NCBI RefSeq assembly: GCF_000472285.1
Contig: NZ_KI421428.1
Coordinates: 93,851 to 152,993, forward strand
Reading direction: 5' to 3'
DNA length: 59,143 nt
Origin: Desulfuromonas sp. TF
GTDB taxonomy: Bacteria > Desulfobacterota > Desulfuromonadia > Desulfuromonadales > ATBO01
In this document: positions 41,095 to 51,019 of the stretch, in pieces
How positions within the stretch are numbered: the first letter of the stretch is position 1
How the letters are laid out: every line of letters begins with the position of its first letter
Notes under the pieces: generated by a model
What the model saw: only the letters and a program-made list of their open reading frames with translations
Database searches by the model: none
What the model was told of the DNA's origin: nothing
Program-made: the position numbers and the translations under genes

Positions 41095-44000
41095 ACCCTG
41101 TTGCCCCCGGCATATACGAAGCGCTCATTGATGAGTGCCTTCGCGATACGCTGGATCGGCATCCGGAGCTGCGAACCGTCTTCGGCAAAATCGACCCGGA
41201 AGAGCAGCCCGCCCGTTACGCGGCGTTCGTGGCCAAGGTGCTCGAACAGGCTCTGCGCGAAGAATCCGATCCGGAGAAAAGATTGGCCCTCTGCAACCAG
41301 CTCCTTGGACAAGTGGCTCAGGAGCCGGGCAGAAGTCATTTGGAAAAGCATCGACTCGTTCAGGAACAAAAACCGGTCCTTCTTGAAATCACGCCGCCGC
41401 ATTACGGCAAATCAGGCATTCCCCGTCCCCACACTCCCCTCGCCGAAAGCTCTCTCTTCACCGGATCTCCGCAGGAACCACAGCTTGGCCATGAACTGCT
41501 GGAAGAGATGCGGTCCGCCGATGGGGTGGATATCCTCGTTTCGTTCATCAAGTGGTCGGGGCTGCGTCTGCTGCTGCCGGCCTTCGAGGATCTGCGCGAC
41601 CGGCAGGTGCCGGTCCGGCTGATCACCACCTCCTACATGGGCGCCTCCGATGCCCCGGCGGTGGAGTGGCTGGCGCGGCTGCCGAATGTCAAGGTGCGCG
41701 TCTCTTACGATACCGAGCGTACCCGGCTCCACGCCAAGGCGTATCACTTCAAACGCAACAGCGGTTTCTCTACAGCCTACATCGGTTCGGCGAACATGTC
41801 CCAGGCGGCCATCACCAGCGGCCTGGAGTGGAACCTCAAGGTCACGGCGCAGGACATGGCGCATATCCTGGAGAAGTTTTCCGTCGAGTTCGAGACCTAT
41901 TGGAACAGCCGCGAGTTCGTCTCCTTCGATCCAGAGAGGCCGGAGCTATTTCGTGCGGCCATTGCTCGCGGCAAGAATGGAAACACCAATATCCCGGCAG
42001 TCTTCTTCGATCTGCGCCCCCACCCATTTCAGGAGCGCATCCTGGAGGCGCTGGAGCGGGAGCGCACCGCCCATGATCGTTGGCGCAACCTGGTTATCGC
42101 CGCCACCGGCACGGGCAAGACGGTGGTCGCCGCCTTCGACTTCAAGCGTTTCTTCGAACAGAGGCAGAATCAGGCCAGGCTGCTCTTCGTGGCCCATCGT
42201 CAGGAGATCCTCCAGCAAGCCCAGGCCACCTTTGCCAATGTCCTGCGCGACCAGAATTTCGGAGAACTGCAGGTCGGTCAGTTTCAGGCCACTCGCCTGG
42301 AGCATCTCTTCTGCTCTGTTGGCATGCTCACCAGTCGCCGCCTCTGGGAGCAAGTGGGGAGCGGGTACTACGACTACATCGTGGTCGACGAGGCCCACCA
42401 CGGCACCGCCAGCAGTTACCGGCCGCTCTTCGACCACTTTGCCCCGCAGATTCTCCTGGGACTGACCGCCACCCCGGAGCGGATGGACGGTGACAACGTG
42501 GCCGCCGATTTCGGCAATCGTTTCGCCGCCGAGATTCGTCTCCCGGAAGCTCTGGAGGAAAAACTCCTCTGTCCCTTCCACTACTTCGGCGTTGCCGACC
42601 CGATCGCCATCAACGGTGAGCAGTTCTGGCGCAACGGCAGGTACGATGCTTCGGCACTGGAAAACGTCTATGTGCTGGATAACGTCCGCGCCAAACAGCG
42701 CGTCGATGCCATCATTGCGGCGCTCCACCGCTACGAGCCCGACCTTGCCGCCCTCAAGGGAATCGGTTTCTGCGTCACCATCAAGCATGCCGAGTTCATG
42801 GCAGAGACCTTCACCAATATGGGAATCCCTTCCGCTGCCTTTGTTTCCGGGGTAGACGATGGCCGTTGCCGGGAACTGCTGGCTGATCTGAAAAGCGGCC
42901 GGCTCACCTTCCTCTTTACCGTGGACAAGCTGAGTGAAGGGGTGGACGTGCCGGAAGTCAACACGGTGCTTTTCCTCCGCCCCACGGAGAGCCTGACCGT
43001 CTTCCTCCAGCAGCTCGGGCGCGGCCTGCGCCATGCGCCGGGCAAGGACTGCCTCACCGTTCTCGACTTGGTCGGTCAGGCCCACCGCCGCTACCGGGTC
43101 GATACCAAACTGAAAGCGCTCCTCCCCCGTCACCGCTTTTCCATCGACAAGGAAGTAGAGCAGGATTTCCCCCACCTCCCGGCCGGCTGCTCGATTCAGC
43201 TCGACCGCCTCTCCCGGCAGTACGTGCTGGAGAACATCAAGGAGAACTTGGGCCGCCTGGCGGTGCAGGTTCCTGACCGGCTGCAGACTTTCACCAACGA
43301 AAGCGGCAAGGAACTGACCTTCGGCAACTTCATCCGCTACCACGATTACGAGCCGGAAGTGCTGCTGGCGAAGGAGTCCTGGTCGGGGTGGAAGGCCAAG
43401 GCACAGCTGGCGGCGATCCCCATGGACCCGGATCTGGCGCGGCTGAAAAAGACCCTGCTGCGCGCCGCATTTATCAACGGTCCGCGGGAGCTTGCCCGGT
43501 TGCGGCAGGTGCTTGCCAAGGTGGCAGAGGGTGCCATTGATGAGGCGTTGGCCCTGGCCGGGGATGCGGCCATGCCGGTGTACTATCGGTTCTGGGGAGA
43601 CAAGGGGAGCAATCTCGGCATCACCTCTCTGGATGATGCCTTCCGCCGCTTGGCCCGCAATCCGTCGATCCTTGCCGATCTGGACGAAATCCTCGCCTGG
43701 TCGCAGGACACCACCGAGGTCAGCGGTCAGATTCCGCAGCTCCCCTTCGCCTGCCCCCTGGAACTGCACGCCCATTACGGCGGCAAGGAGATTCAGGCGG
43801 TCTTTGGCCGGGCAAATCTGGAGACAGCCGGGCAGACCGGCGTGGGCTCGTTCCACTTCGCTGACGTAAAGACCTATGTGCTGCTGGTTACCTTTCAGAA
43901 GACCGAGAAGGAGTTCTCGCCGAGCACCATGTATGCCGATTACCCGATCAGCAGGGAGCTCATGCACTGGGAGTCGCAGGCGAATACCGCGCAGCATCAC

Positions 44001-44219
44001 ATTGACGGGCAGAACCTGATTCACCATCGGGAGCGGGGTTACACGATCTTGCTCTTTGCCCGTGACCAGAAGAGACGGAACAATGCCACGGTGCCGTTCA
44101 CCTATCTGGGGCCGGTGGATATGGTGAGTTTCGAGAGCGACCGGCCGATCAAGATGGTGTGGCGGTTGCGGCATCCGATGCCGGTGGAGATGTTTGAGGA
44201 TAATCGGCGGGGTGGGTAA
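41091..44219 (+). CDS. PLD-nuclease / SF2 helicase / DUF3427 protein
   Basis: This 1042-residue protein has three parts. Residues about 125-290 form a phospholipase-D-type nuclease (RLHAKAYHFKRNSG...YIGSANMSQAAI: HxK-N motif at about 213-233). Residues about 305-700 are an SF2 helicase with Walker A AATGTGKT (about 336), DEAH (about 431), TATPER and the motif VI region QQLGRGLRHAPGK. The C terminus (about 720-1042) is DUF3427-like. ATG 41091 overlaps the Nudix stop. Proteins of this build occur in defence islands and may cut or unwind invading DNA; I do not assign a named system. Confidence 0.88.
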   Translation: MNPVAPGIYEALIDECLRDTLDRHPELRTVFGKIDPEEQPARYAAFVAKVLEQALREESDPEKRLALCNQLLGQVAQEPGRSHLEKHRLVQEQKPVLLEITPPHYGKSGIPRPHTPLAESSLFTGSPQEPQLGHELLEEMRSADGVDILVSFIKWSGLRLLLPAFEDLRDRQVPVRLITTSYMGASDAPAVEWLARLPNVKVRVSYDTERTRLHAKAYHFKRNSGFSTAYIGSANMSQAAITSGLEWNLKVTAQDMAHILEKFSVEFETYWNSREFVSFDPERPELFRAAIARGKNGNTNIPAVFFDLRPHPFQERILEALERERTAHDRWRNLVIAATGTGKTVVAAFDFKRFFEQRQNQARLLFVAHRQEILQQAQATFANVLRDQNFGELQVGQFQATRLEHLFCSVGMLTSRRLWEQVGSGYYDYIVVDEAHHGTASSYRPLFDHFAPQILLGLTATPERMDGDNVAADFGNRFAAEIRLPEALEEKLLCPFHYFGVADPIAINGEQFWRNGRYDASALENVYVLDNVRAKQRVDAIIAALHRYEPDLAALKGIGFCVTIKHAEFMAETFTNMGIPSAAFVSGVDDGRCRELLADLKSGRLTFLFTVDKLSEGVDVPEVNTVLFLRPTESLTVFLQQLGRGLRHAPGKDCLTVLDLVGQAHRRYRVDTKLKALLPRHRFSIDKEVEQDFPHLPAGCSIQLDRLSRQYVLENIKENLGRLAVQVPDRLQTFTNESGKELTFGNFIRYHDYEPEVLLAKESWSGWKAKAQLAAIPMDPDLARLKKTLLRAAFINGPRELARLRQVLAKVAEGAIDEALALAGDAAMPVYYRFWGDKGSNLGITSLDDAFRRLARNPSILADLDEILAWSQDTTEVSGQIPQLPFACPLELHAHYGGKEIQAVFGRANLETAGQTGVGSFHFADVKTYVLLVTFQKTEKEFSPSTMYADYPISRELMHWESQANTAQHHIDGQNLIHHRERGYTILLFARDQKRRNNATVPFTYLGPVDMVSFESDRPIKMVWRLRHPMPVEMFEDNRRGG

Positions 44220-44251
44220 ATGCCTCTATCTGCTTCTATCAAGGGACAATT

Positions 44252-47200
44252 ATGAAAGTTGATTCAAGTCTCAAGCCTAAGCGAGGCAGTTCACGTCGTA
44301 AAGGTGATGAGTTTCAAGATCTAACCGCCCTAAAATCAATCTTGAATTATTATATCGAAGGTAAAGATTTCAAAGCGTTTCTCGAATACGAGAAGACGGA
44401 CGCTATAGATGACATTGTAATTTTTTCCGGAAACAAAATTCGTGCAATTCAAGCAAAATACGCAGTAGACCCTTTGGCCGTTTATATTCAAAATGATTTT
44501 ACGGAAAAGGACAGCCGTACATATTTTGGGCGCTATGCTGCTGGATGGCGTAAGGCACGTCAGATTCATCCTGGGATGGACATAGATATCGAACTGGTCT
44601 CAAATCGTGGCCGTGACTCGTCGCTCAAAGGGATAATCGGAGCAGTGGGGGTGTTTCTCCCCGAATTCGTTGAAGGAAGGAAACGCAAAGAAGCCAAAAA
44701 ATTTCGCGACGATCTTCAGAAAGCATGTGCATTTACAGGGACTGATGCATCAACACAATTTCAAGAGTTCTTACGGTCGTTTCAATTTCAACTCAGTCAG
44801 AGGTCACTTAAAGAATTACGCGAACATATCGAAGGTGAACTGCTTGATCACCAACTAGGAATAACCGATAGAGCGGTTTATCATAAGCTAAAAGATCTTG
44901 TCGAACGACATGCCATAGAGATTCATGATCCAATAACACCATCAATCCTTGATGAGATATTTCGCCAGGCACAAAGTAGATTTCTCCTGCCGCAGCAATT
45001 CCAAGTCGATCAACAACGATTTGTTCAATTGGAGTCGTTTGAAGTAGCACTATCGCGTCTGATTAAAGAAACGGAATCTGGGTACATTGTAATAACAGGT
45101 CTACCCGGCAGCGGAAAATCCACCTCCCTTAGTCAATTCTTCAATACGCTAGAAAAAGGCCAGCAGTACGCAATTTGTCGCTACTTCTGTTTCGTTAGTC
45201 CAAATGATGACAACGCTCGTTTACGCCTCGAAGCCGAGTCTCTTCGGATTAATTTGCTTTCAGAGTTTCATAATCAATTTGGTCATTTACTTCCTCGCCG
45301 ACACGATTACAGTGAGCGCCGCTTTACTGAAGTCCTCGCTGAACTTGGTCAAATCCTGTCGGGAGACAACTCAAAGCTGGTAGTGCTGCTGGATGGTCTT
45401 GATCACGCAGAACGTGACCCGCACGTTAAGGACAGTGTGTTACGTGCGTTGCCGACGAGCTTACCGCCGGGAGTAATAGTTGTAATTGGCACTCAAGAGC
45501 TGAAAAGCTGGGAGCCTTTGGCCTTAAGCGAAGGGCGTAAGCAACGTCACATCCCAATTCCTCTCTTTTCTTTGCCCCAGACGAAGTCCTATCTCCTTGA
45601 GAAGCACGGCTTGGTACTGCAAGACGAAGCAGTCAGAAAAATCTTTAATAAAAGTGATGGTCTACCTCTCTATCTTCGTTATGTAACTATCTGGCTTTCT
45701 GCGCATAACGGAGATGTCGAGAGTCTTGATCATATGCCAGAAGCTGTAAATGGCGACATACGAGATTATTACGAACGGTTATGGGCGAATCTTGAGCGCG
45801 ATGGGATGGCTCTCGCTCGATATCTTTCCGGTGTGCTGGCTGTTCTGCGCTTTCCAGTCGGCGAGGCGGAATTATTTGAGTTCCAAGACGAAGTTCGTTT
45901 GTTGGATCTTCCGGCTACGATGAAAGCCGTTTCCCACCTTCTGCGCCATCAGGCGGGACAGGTTTCCATTTTTCACGACAGTTTTCGTGTTTTTGTCCTT
46001 GCAAAAATCGACGCGGTAACCCGTCGCCGCATAACTCGAACTATCTCAGAGAAATTGAAAACCGAGCGAGGCAGTGCGCGTTGGTTTGGGTTTGCTTTCA
46101 GTTATGCACTTGATGCTGGCGATGAACAATACGTTCTGTCTGAGGTTAATCGCCAGTTCGTTGACTTTGCGCTTCAACATTGCAGACCTGCTGATGATAT
46201 TTTTTCAGCTATTGACACTGCCGTAAAGGCGGCAGTCCGCCAGAAGGCTCTAATTGAACTGTCTAGGTTGGGTTCTTTGCACTATCGGACGCATGAACGG
46301 CTCGAACATCAATTTGACCATAGTATGCTGGCAAAAGTCCTGCTCAAACTTGGTCGTGTGGAAGATGTTCTAGGCTATTGTTGTCACTGGCATGAAAGAC
46401 ATTGGCTGGTGGATACAGATGTAGCCATGCAAGTTATGGTTTGGTGTGCGGCAACAAGCCGACTTGAACTCGGGGAAAAGTTATTTGACATATTCTGTGA
46501 AACCCATGCACATCATGAATGGGAGCAGCGTTCTGATTTTGTAAAACTTGCTCGTGTAGTGGCCATTTATTCAAAGAGACCTCACAAATTCCTGCAGTGG
46601 ATATCAGGATTGAAGTTCACTCCTGATCTTATTGAGAGGAAAGATTATTTTGCCCCTGGATATGCACCGCATCTCGCTGCATTTCTTGAATCATATTTTC
46701 TTTACCGGCCAAACAGCGATTGGCCGCGCCTTAAGAAGATAAGTCGGATCTTTCCCAATCACCTTGTCAGGCATTATATCCTGCGTTTGGTCGCACGCCA
46801 TTGTTCCCAAGAAATTCTTCGGACAGAGCTTGAAGAATATCTTACAAATACTCCGGTCGGTGAAAATCTTGAGATTGCAGGTTACGCTGTAATGGCAGGT
46901 TTGCCCGGCGAACAAGTCCGGAAATTGGCAGGACCAGTGAAGTTACCCCCAAATAAGATAATCGGTGATACTCGCCGTGAATCCCAAGAAGCTGACGTAG
47001 ATGCGTTTTGGTGGTCCGCGTTAGTGCTTGGCTATGAGGATGACCAAAAGACTATCAACCAAGTAAAACATCACATTGGCAATGATGGGACAATGTGGTC
47101 TGGATTTCTCAGCTTTATGCTACAAGCTGGGCTTTGTCTTGGCCGAGTAGCAGCAGGGAAACCTGATGACCTTTACATAAGAGCTGTTTCGGCACTAGAC

Positions 47201-50200
47201 GAGCTCGCTTTGGCTGGTACAGAAGATCAGCCCCAAGAAATGGACACCTTGAGGGCTTGCAGACCGATGTTGCCAGAGTTGCTCTCTCGCCTTACGGGTT
47301 GTATCGCTGTCGTAAGCCCGCGTGATCTTGAAGATTGGTTCGATAAGCTTCTGAGGTTACGTCAGAGCGAAATATGGACGTCCCATTGGGGTATTGGCGA
47401 ATCTTACGTCGACTACTCGTTTGAGCTAGCAATTTGGGAGAGGCTGACTGATATTCCCGGTGCAAGTGTGAAGCTCCTTCCCATTCTTCGCGATTGCGCA
47501 TCTACCTATACCGATACAAGATCTCTTAAAGCCGGCTCCAGATCAGATCACTTCCTGTGGCTGTCATACATTGCCGCAAAATCCGGGTGGAGAGCAGATG
47601 CAGAAAAATGGCGTGAGAAAGCAATCGCATGCTCCCTCACATATGGATATCGTAAGGACGCTACTCTCGATTGCCTGATAGATGTACTTGATCTTCTCAA
47701 TGAATTTGAACCTGCCCTGACGCTTCCCCGCGCTGCCGCCATTCTTGAAATGGTGAAGTGGATGAACGCTGCAACTGACGGTAGAGGAACGAAGCACTTC
47801 GAGCAATCCGCATTCAATGTAGTCTTGAAAAGAAGCCGTGAAGCGGCGTTCAGCCTTATTCGATATTTCAGAGAGCATGCTGGTCGTTGGAAGATGCTCG
47901 ATTGCCTGGAAAAATTCATCCTTAGTGTTGAAACGGGTGATCCTGAGCTGCTATGGGTTCTCAAGGATGTTTTTTCACCCCATTTTGTTGAACGTGGTCG
48001 CCATCCGAAGCAACTTGAGCGCGCTGCTCGCCACCTTAAGGATTTAGGAGCACGCTTAGAGCCTGAACAATCTGAGATATGGCGTGTGCGTTTCGAGGCG
48101 TTCATTCGCACGCATATCGATCCAGGCTGGTGGCCGGATGACATATGGGCAGTTGTTCAGAAAGATGAAAAAAGGGCCGCATACCACGCTCGTGAACCAT
48201 ATGGTGATGACTCTGCAATACCAAAAGAACTAATTTTAAATGGCCAGCCGATTCAGAAAGAAGAGCTCGAGCAGAAGCTGTCGAGGTCGGTTGAGTCATA
48301 TTGCCGTACAATGGAGCTACTGCGAGCTGAAAATGGGCATTTCTATGAACCTAAGCTTGTAAATTCTGCTTTTGAGTATCATGCATCGCGATCAAGTTCA
48401 ATCTCTGAAGCACATCGTCTAAGGACAATCGCAGAAGCGGATGATTCCGTGAAATCTGAAGCCCTTCTCATTCTCGCACATCGCCTATTCGATTATGGAG
48501 AATACGATTCAGGCTATGAAACTTTACTTCTCGCTTATCAACGAGATACGAAGTATTACCCGGGTGAAGAAGATGCTGCTCCGATTCTAAAAGAACTGTG
48601 CGACCGCGATCAAGGAAGAATAGCAGATTTCATAGTACAACGATGCGATGAACATTTAATGAAAAGTTATGGTGGATTTGATATACCGCGGTTTATCGCT
48701 CGTTATTTCTCTGCTTGCGGTGATGTGGCATCACTTCGGAAAGTTTTCGAGGATTACCTGCGGCATTGCCAAGAATTATTTGAGCACTTGCCTCAACAGG
48801 AATTGTACGGATGGCTCCGCGATTATGTTGAAGGGAAAACGATCGAAGATGAGGAAATTGTAAATTTCCTCATTGATTTGCTTGGTGAGCCTGAGATCGA
48901 CCAAGCAAAGCGTCTTCTTCGTGTGCTTACGGCACTTTCAAAGTCGCTGCCCGAAATTGTTTGCCGAATCTGCTGCCACCGGCTTAAAGATGCTGAACCA
49001 CTTTTGCGAGAGCGTCTTGAAATACTGCTAGATGCCGTTTCTTGCTTGGCCCCCGACGTTATCGCGCCGCATTTGGGGTTGCTTGTCCCATTACTTCAGA
49101 AGCCGAATTTTCGATTCCGGATGACGATTATCGACGTCGTTAAACGGGTTTCGAAATCACTATCGCTGCCAGAATCGGTAGTTGAGGCTGTCAACGAAGC
49201 TGAACGCACTTACTCTCCGTTGATCAAATATCCCTATCGTCGTTTTCTTCTAACTCCACCGTCATCTGGTTTTATTGCATTCCTTAAGAGAGGGGCGCTG
49301 TTTAGCCTGCTAAAGGAGATTCAAGGTGTTAGCGACCTTCTGCAGGTGAAATTGAATATAGTGATTGCATACATTGAGCAAGGTCTTATGAAACAAGGTT
49401 GGAAACTTGCTGATGAACAAGATCGACTTAAAGATGAATGGGAAGGAAAGGCACATGGTGGTCATGTGATTTGGTTCATTCCATCTTTTCATACACTGGT
49501 TTCTGAACTTCTCCAGAGCTTCATCCATGAGGCTTTAGAAAATGGAAGCTACGGAAATGATGTACTAAATGCCATATTTAACGTTGTGAGAAGTGGCGAC
49601 CCATCCTTTGTTGCAGAGTTGTCACGACAAAAGCCTTTAAATATCCAAGCCTTGAATGTGAAAAATTCATCAGAGTGGATAAAGGAAATTGAACGGCAAT
49701 CGCCGAAGCAGGTTGATGTTTTACCTCCAGATGAATGGACGACTGTTTATGAGGAAAGATTTTTGACACAGACAAGCGATTCGAGTTCTAAGCTCTGTTC
49801 CGAATTAAAGGTCCGCACCCTCCTTGTCTCGCCTGAATATAGCTCTGATGAAGATTTATGGCCTGATCCCTCAGATTGGTCTGATGTTATTCCTTGTGTA
49901 CATCCGGAAGAAAGGCTTACGATCGATGCTGCTGCTAATATTATTTCGAAAGGAGCAATTTTTGTAGAATCAGATCAGAATTATCCAATGTATCCATTTG
50001 TAGCTCTCCATGTGAATAACCAGGGTTTTGTGGGTTATAGACACATGCCATATATTCATCCGATGTGGGTCGGTAGATACAGCCTTGAAGTCGAGGGGTG
50101 TCAAATTAAACACGATGAACAAATTATTGCTTATTTTGAGGAATGGCAGGAGGGCTATGAAGATGAAGCGTACAGCCGCGACCTTCTATCTGCCGGCATC

Positions 50201-50377
50201 CGTTTAATCGTAAAAACGGACTGGATACGTAGGATGCTCAAAGCCGCTAGTTATTCAATGGCGATGTGGACTTCAGAAAAGCGTATGAAAAGAGATGCTT
50301 GGACAAGAAAGGCTCCTTCAGAGATTTCGGAGCATGAACGGTATTCAGTTTATATTCCCTATGGGCCAGCTAAATAA
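44252..50377 (+). CDS. Giant nuclease-STAND NTPase (Avs-like), AT-rich
   Basis: This 2041-residue protein begins with a Cap4/DUF4297-like nuclease (about 17-150: DEFQDLTALKSI; Glu45, Asp53/Asp54, QAK at 67-69, a PD-(D/E)xK pattern). A STAND/NACHT-like NTPase follows: Walker A GLPGSGKST at 283-291 and Walker B LVVLLDGLDHAE at about 376-387. The remaining roughly 1400 residues are helical, repeat-like, without a recognised domain. The combination matches antiphage Avs proteins, in which the C terminus recognises a phage protein and the nuclease is triggered. Start has AAGGGA 6-9 nt upstream. The gene is clearly AT-richer than its neighbours, a sign of transfer. Confidence 0.85.
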   Translation: MKVDSSLKPKRGSSRRKGDEFQDLTALKSILNYYIEGKDFKAFLEYEKTDAIDDIVIFSGNKIRAIQAKYAVDPLAVYIQNDFTEKDSRTYFGRYAAGWRKARQIHPGMDIDIELVSNRGRDSSLKGIIGAVGVFLPEFVEGRKRKEAKKFRDDLQKACAFTGTDASTQFQEFLRSFQFQLSQRSLKELREHIEGELLDHQLGITDRAVYHKLKDLVERHAIEIHDPITPSILDEIFRQAQSRFLLPQQFQVDQQRFVQLESFEVALSRLIKETESGYIVITGLPGSGKSTSLSQFFNTLEKGQQYAICRYFCFVSPNDDNARLRLEAESLRINLLSEFHNQFGHLLPRRHDYSERRFTEVLAELGQILSGDNSKLVVLLDGLDHAERDPHVKDSVLRALPTSLPPGVIVVIGTQELKSWEPLALSEGRKQRHIPIPLFSLPQTKSYLLEKHGLVLQDEAVRKIFNKSDGLPLYLRYVTIWLSAHNGDVESLDHMPEAVNGDIRDYYERLWANLERDGMALARYLSGVLAVLRFPVGEAELFEFQDEVRLLDLPATMKAVSHLLRHQAGQVSIFHDSFRVFVLAKIDAVTRRRITRTISEKLKTERGSARWFGFAFSYALDAGDEQYVLSEVNRQFVDFALQHCRPADDIFSAIDTAVKAAVRQKALIELSRLGSLHYRTHERLEHQFDHSMLAKVLLKLGRVEDVLGYCCHWHERHWLVDTDVAMQVMVWCAATSRLELGEKLFDIFCETHAHHEWEQRSDFVKLARVVAIYSKRPHKFLQWISGLKFTPDLIERKDYFAPGYAPHLAAFLESYFLYRPNSDWPRLKKISRIFPNHLVRHYILRLVARHCSQEILRTELEEYLTNTPVGENLEIAGYAVMAGLPGEQVRKLAGPVKLPPNKIIGDTRRESQEADVDAFWWSALVLGYEDDQKTINQVKHHIGNDGTMWSGFLSFMLQAGLCLGRVAAGKPDDLYIRAVSALDELALAGTEDQPQEMDTLRACRPMLPELLSRLTGCIAVVSPRDLEDWFDKLLRLRQSEIWTSHWGIGESYVDYSFELAIWERLTDIPGASVKLLPILRDCASTYTDTRSLKAGSRSDHFLWLSYIAAKSGWRADAEKWREKAIACSLTYGYRKDATLDCLIDVLDLLNEFEPALTLPRAAAILEMVKWMNAATDGRGTKHFEQSAFNVVLKRSREAAFSLIRYFREHAGRWKMLDCLEKFILSVETGDPELLWVLKDVFSPHFVERGRHPKQLERAARHLKDLGARLEPEQSEIWRVRFEAFIRTHIDPGWWPDDIWAVVQKDEKRAAYHAREPYGDDSAIPKELILNGQPIQKEELEQKLSRSVESYCRTMELLRAENGHFYEPKLVNSAFEYHASRSSSISEAHRLRTIAEADDSVKSEALLILAHRLFDYGEYDSGYETLLLAYQRDTKYYPGEEDAAPILKELCDRDQGRIADFIVQRCDEHLMKSYGGFDIPRFIARYFSACGDVASLRKVFEDYLRHCQELFEHLPQQELYGWLRDYVEGKTIEDEEIVNFLIDLLGEPEIDQAKRLLRVLTALSKSLPEIVCRICCHRLKDAEPLLRERLEILLDAVSCLAPDVIAPHLGLLVPLLQKPNFRFRMTIIDVVKRVSKSLSLPESVVEAVNEAERTYSPLIKYPYRRFLLTPPSSGFIAFLKRGALFSLLKEIQGVSDLLQVKLNIVIAYIEQGLMKQGWKLADEQDRLKDEWEGKAHGGHVIWFIPSFHTLVSELLQSFIHEALENGSYGNDVLNAIFNVVRSGDPSFVAELSRQKPLNIQALNVKNSSEWIKEIERQSPKQVDVLPPDEWTTVYEERFLTQTSDSSSKLCSELKVRTLLVSPEYSSDEDLWPDPSDWSDVIPCVHPEERLTIDAAANIISKGAIFVESDQNYPMYPFVALHVNNQGFVGYRHMPYIHPMWVGRYSLEVEGCQIKHDEQIIAYFEEWQEGYEDEAYSRDLLSAGIRLIVKTDWIRRMLKAASYSMAMWTSEKRMKRDAWTRKAPSEISEHERYSVYIPYGPAK

Positions 50378-50515
50378 CCTTGGTGGGAATCGCCCGGGGT
50401 CAGGTCATAGGAACGAGTGCCAAACCTTTCTGGTACAGGTCCGGTTTCCCTTATTGTCAGATACTTAGGGATATACTTTTAATCGAATGTTTTGAAGACT
50501 CGCGCTGGGGATCGA

Positions 50516-50827
50516 ATGACCTCTCCTGAGACCTATATAAATAACTTCACCCACCTAAACCGCGCCCCCGGCCCCGTGTGGGGCGAAGCCACCAGAAAAC
50601 GCGCCCCGCACAAACCGATCCTGCTGCTTGCAGTGCTGGATCTGGTGCATCGCGGCGCCATCACCTCGCCATTCATCGACGTCACCGGCGATCTGGTGGA
50701 GCTAAACGAGCTGTTCAACCTCTATTGGCGGCGGATCATCCCCCTGGGGCAGACCAGCAGCATCGCCTTTCCCTTCTCCCGTCTCGACAGGGAACCATTC
50801 TGGGAACTGGTGCAGCAACCGGACTGA
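50516..50827 (+). pseudogene. Truncated N-terminal domain of an HNH restriction-endonuclease-like protein
   Basis: This 103-residue frame (RAPHKPILLLAVLDLVHRGAI..., then ELNELFNLYWRRI and PFSRLDREPFWELV) matches the N-terminal domain that precedes the HNH nuclease in a group of restriction endonucleases, including ones reading phosphorothioate or modified DNA. The nuclease part is absent: the frame stops at 50827 and repeat DNA follows. I found no continuation in other frames. The ATG at 50516 has GGGGA upstream, so a short peptide might still be made. Confidence 0.65.
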
Positions 50828-50828
50828 A

Positions 50829-50858
50829 TTCCGGGGACAGTATATTTAACTTTACCGG
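50829..50858. repeat. CCGGGGACAG...-type element end
   Basis: CCGGGGACAGTATATTTAAC directly after the truncated nuclease gene resembles, from memory, sequences bordering REP-associated (Y1-type) transposase elements. A related CCGGGGGACACCATATTTGAA occurs at about 57622-57641. No transposase gene is present. Confidence 0.35.
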
Positions 50859-50876
50859 CTTTCACAGGGATAGTGG

Positions 50877-50991
50877 GGGTCGGACCAAAATAACTACCTT
50901 AAATTATTAAGCAATATATGAAATTCAATGGCCAAAACGGGCTTACAGGCCGATTTTCAGGGGCAAAATAGCCGGCTTAACGACCTCCCGC
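50877..50991. repeat. 115-bp direct repeat, copy 1
   Basis: Begins GGTCGGACCAAAATAAC and ends CTTAACGACCTCCCGC. It is about 90 percent identical to 51474-51589. It contains the near-palindrome CTTAAATTATTAAG and a hairpin with ATTTT...AAAAT inside GGC...GCC. The first 20 bases recur near 53855. Confidence 0.85.
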
Positions 50992-51019
50992 TGGAAACGG
51001 CGGGGCTGGTGCTGTTAAC

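Noticed and set aside
41946-44174. 742-codon minus-strand frame opposite the helicase
   Set aside because: Antisense shadow; the plus strand has PLD, Walker A, DEAH and motif VI in the right order.
44252-50377. Polyketide or peptide synthetase as explanation for the giant gene
   Set aside because: No carrier, condensation or adenylation motifs; the Walker motifs and the nuclease pattern explain it better.
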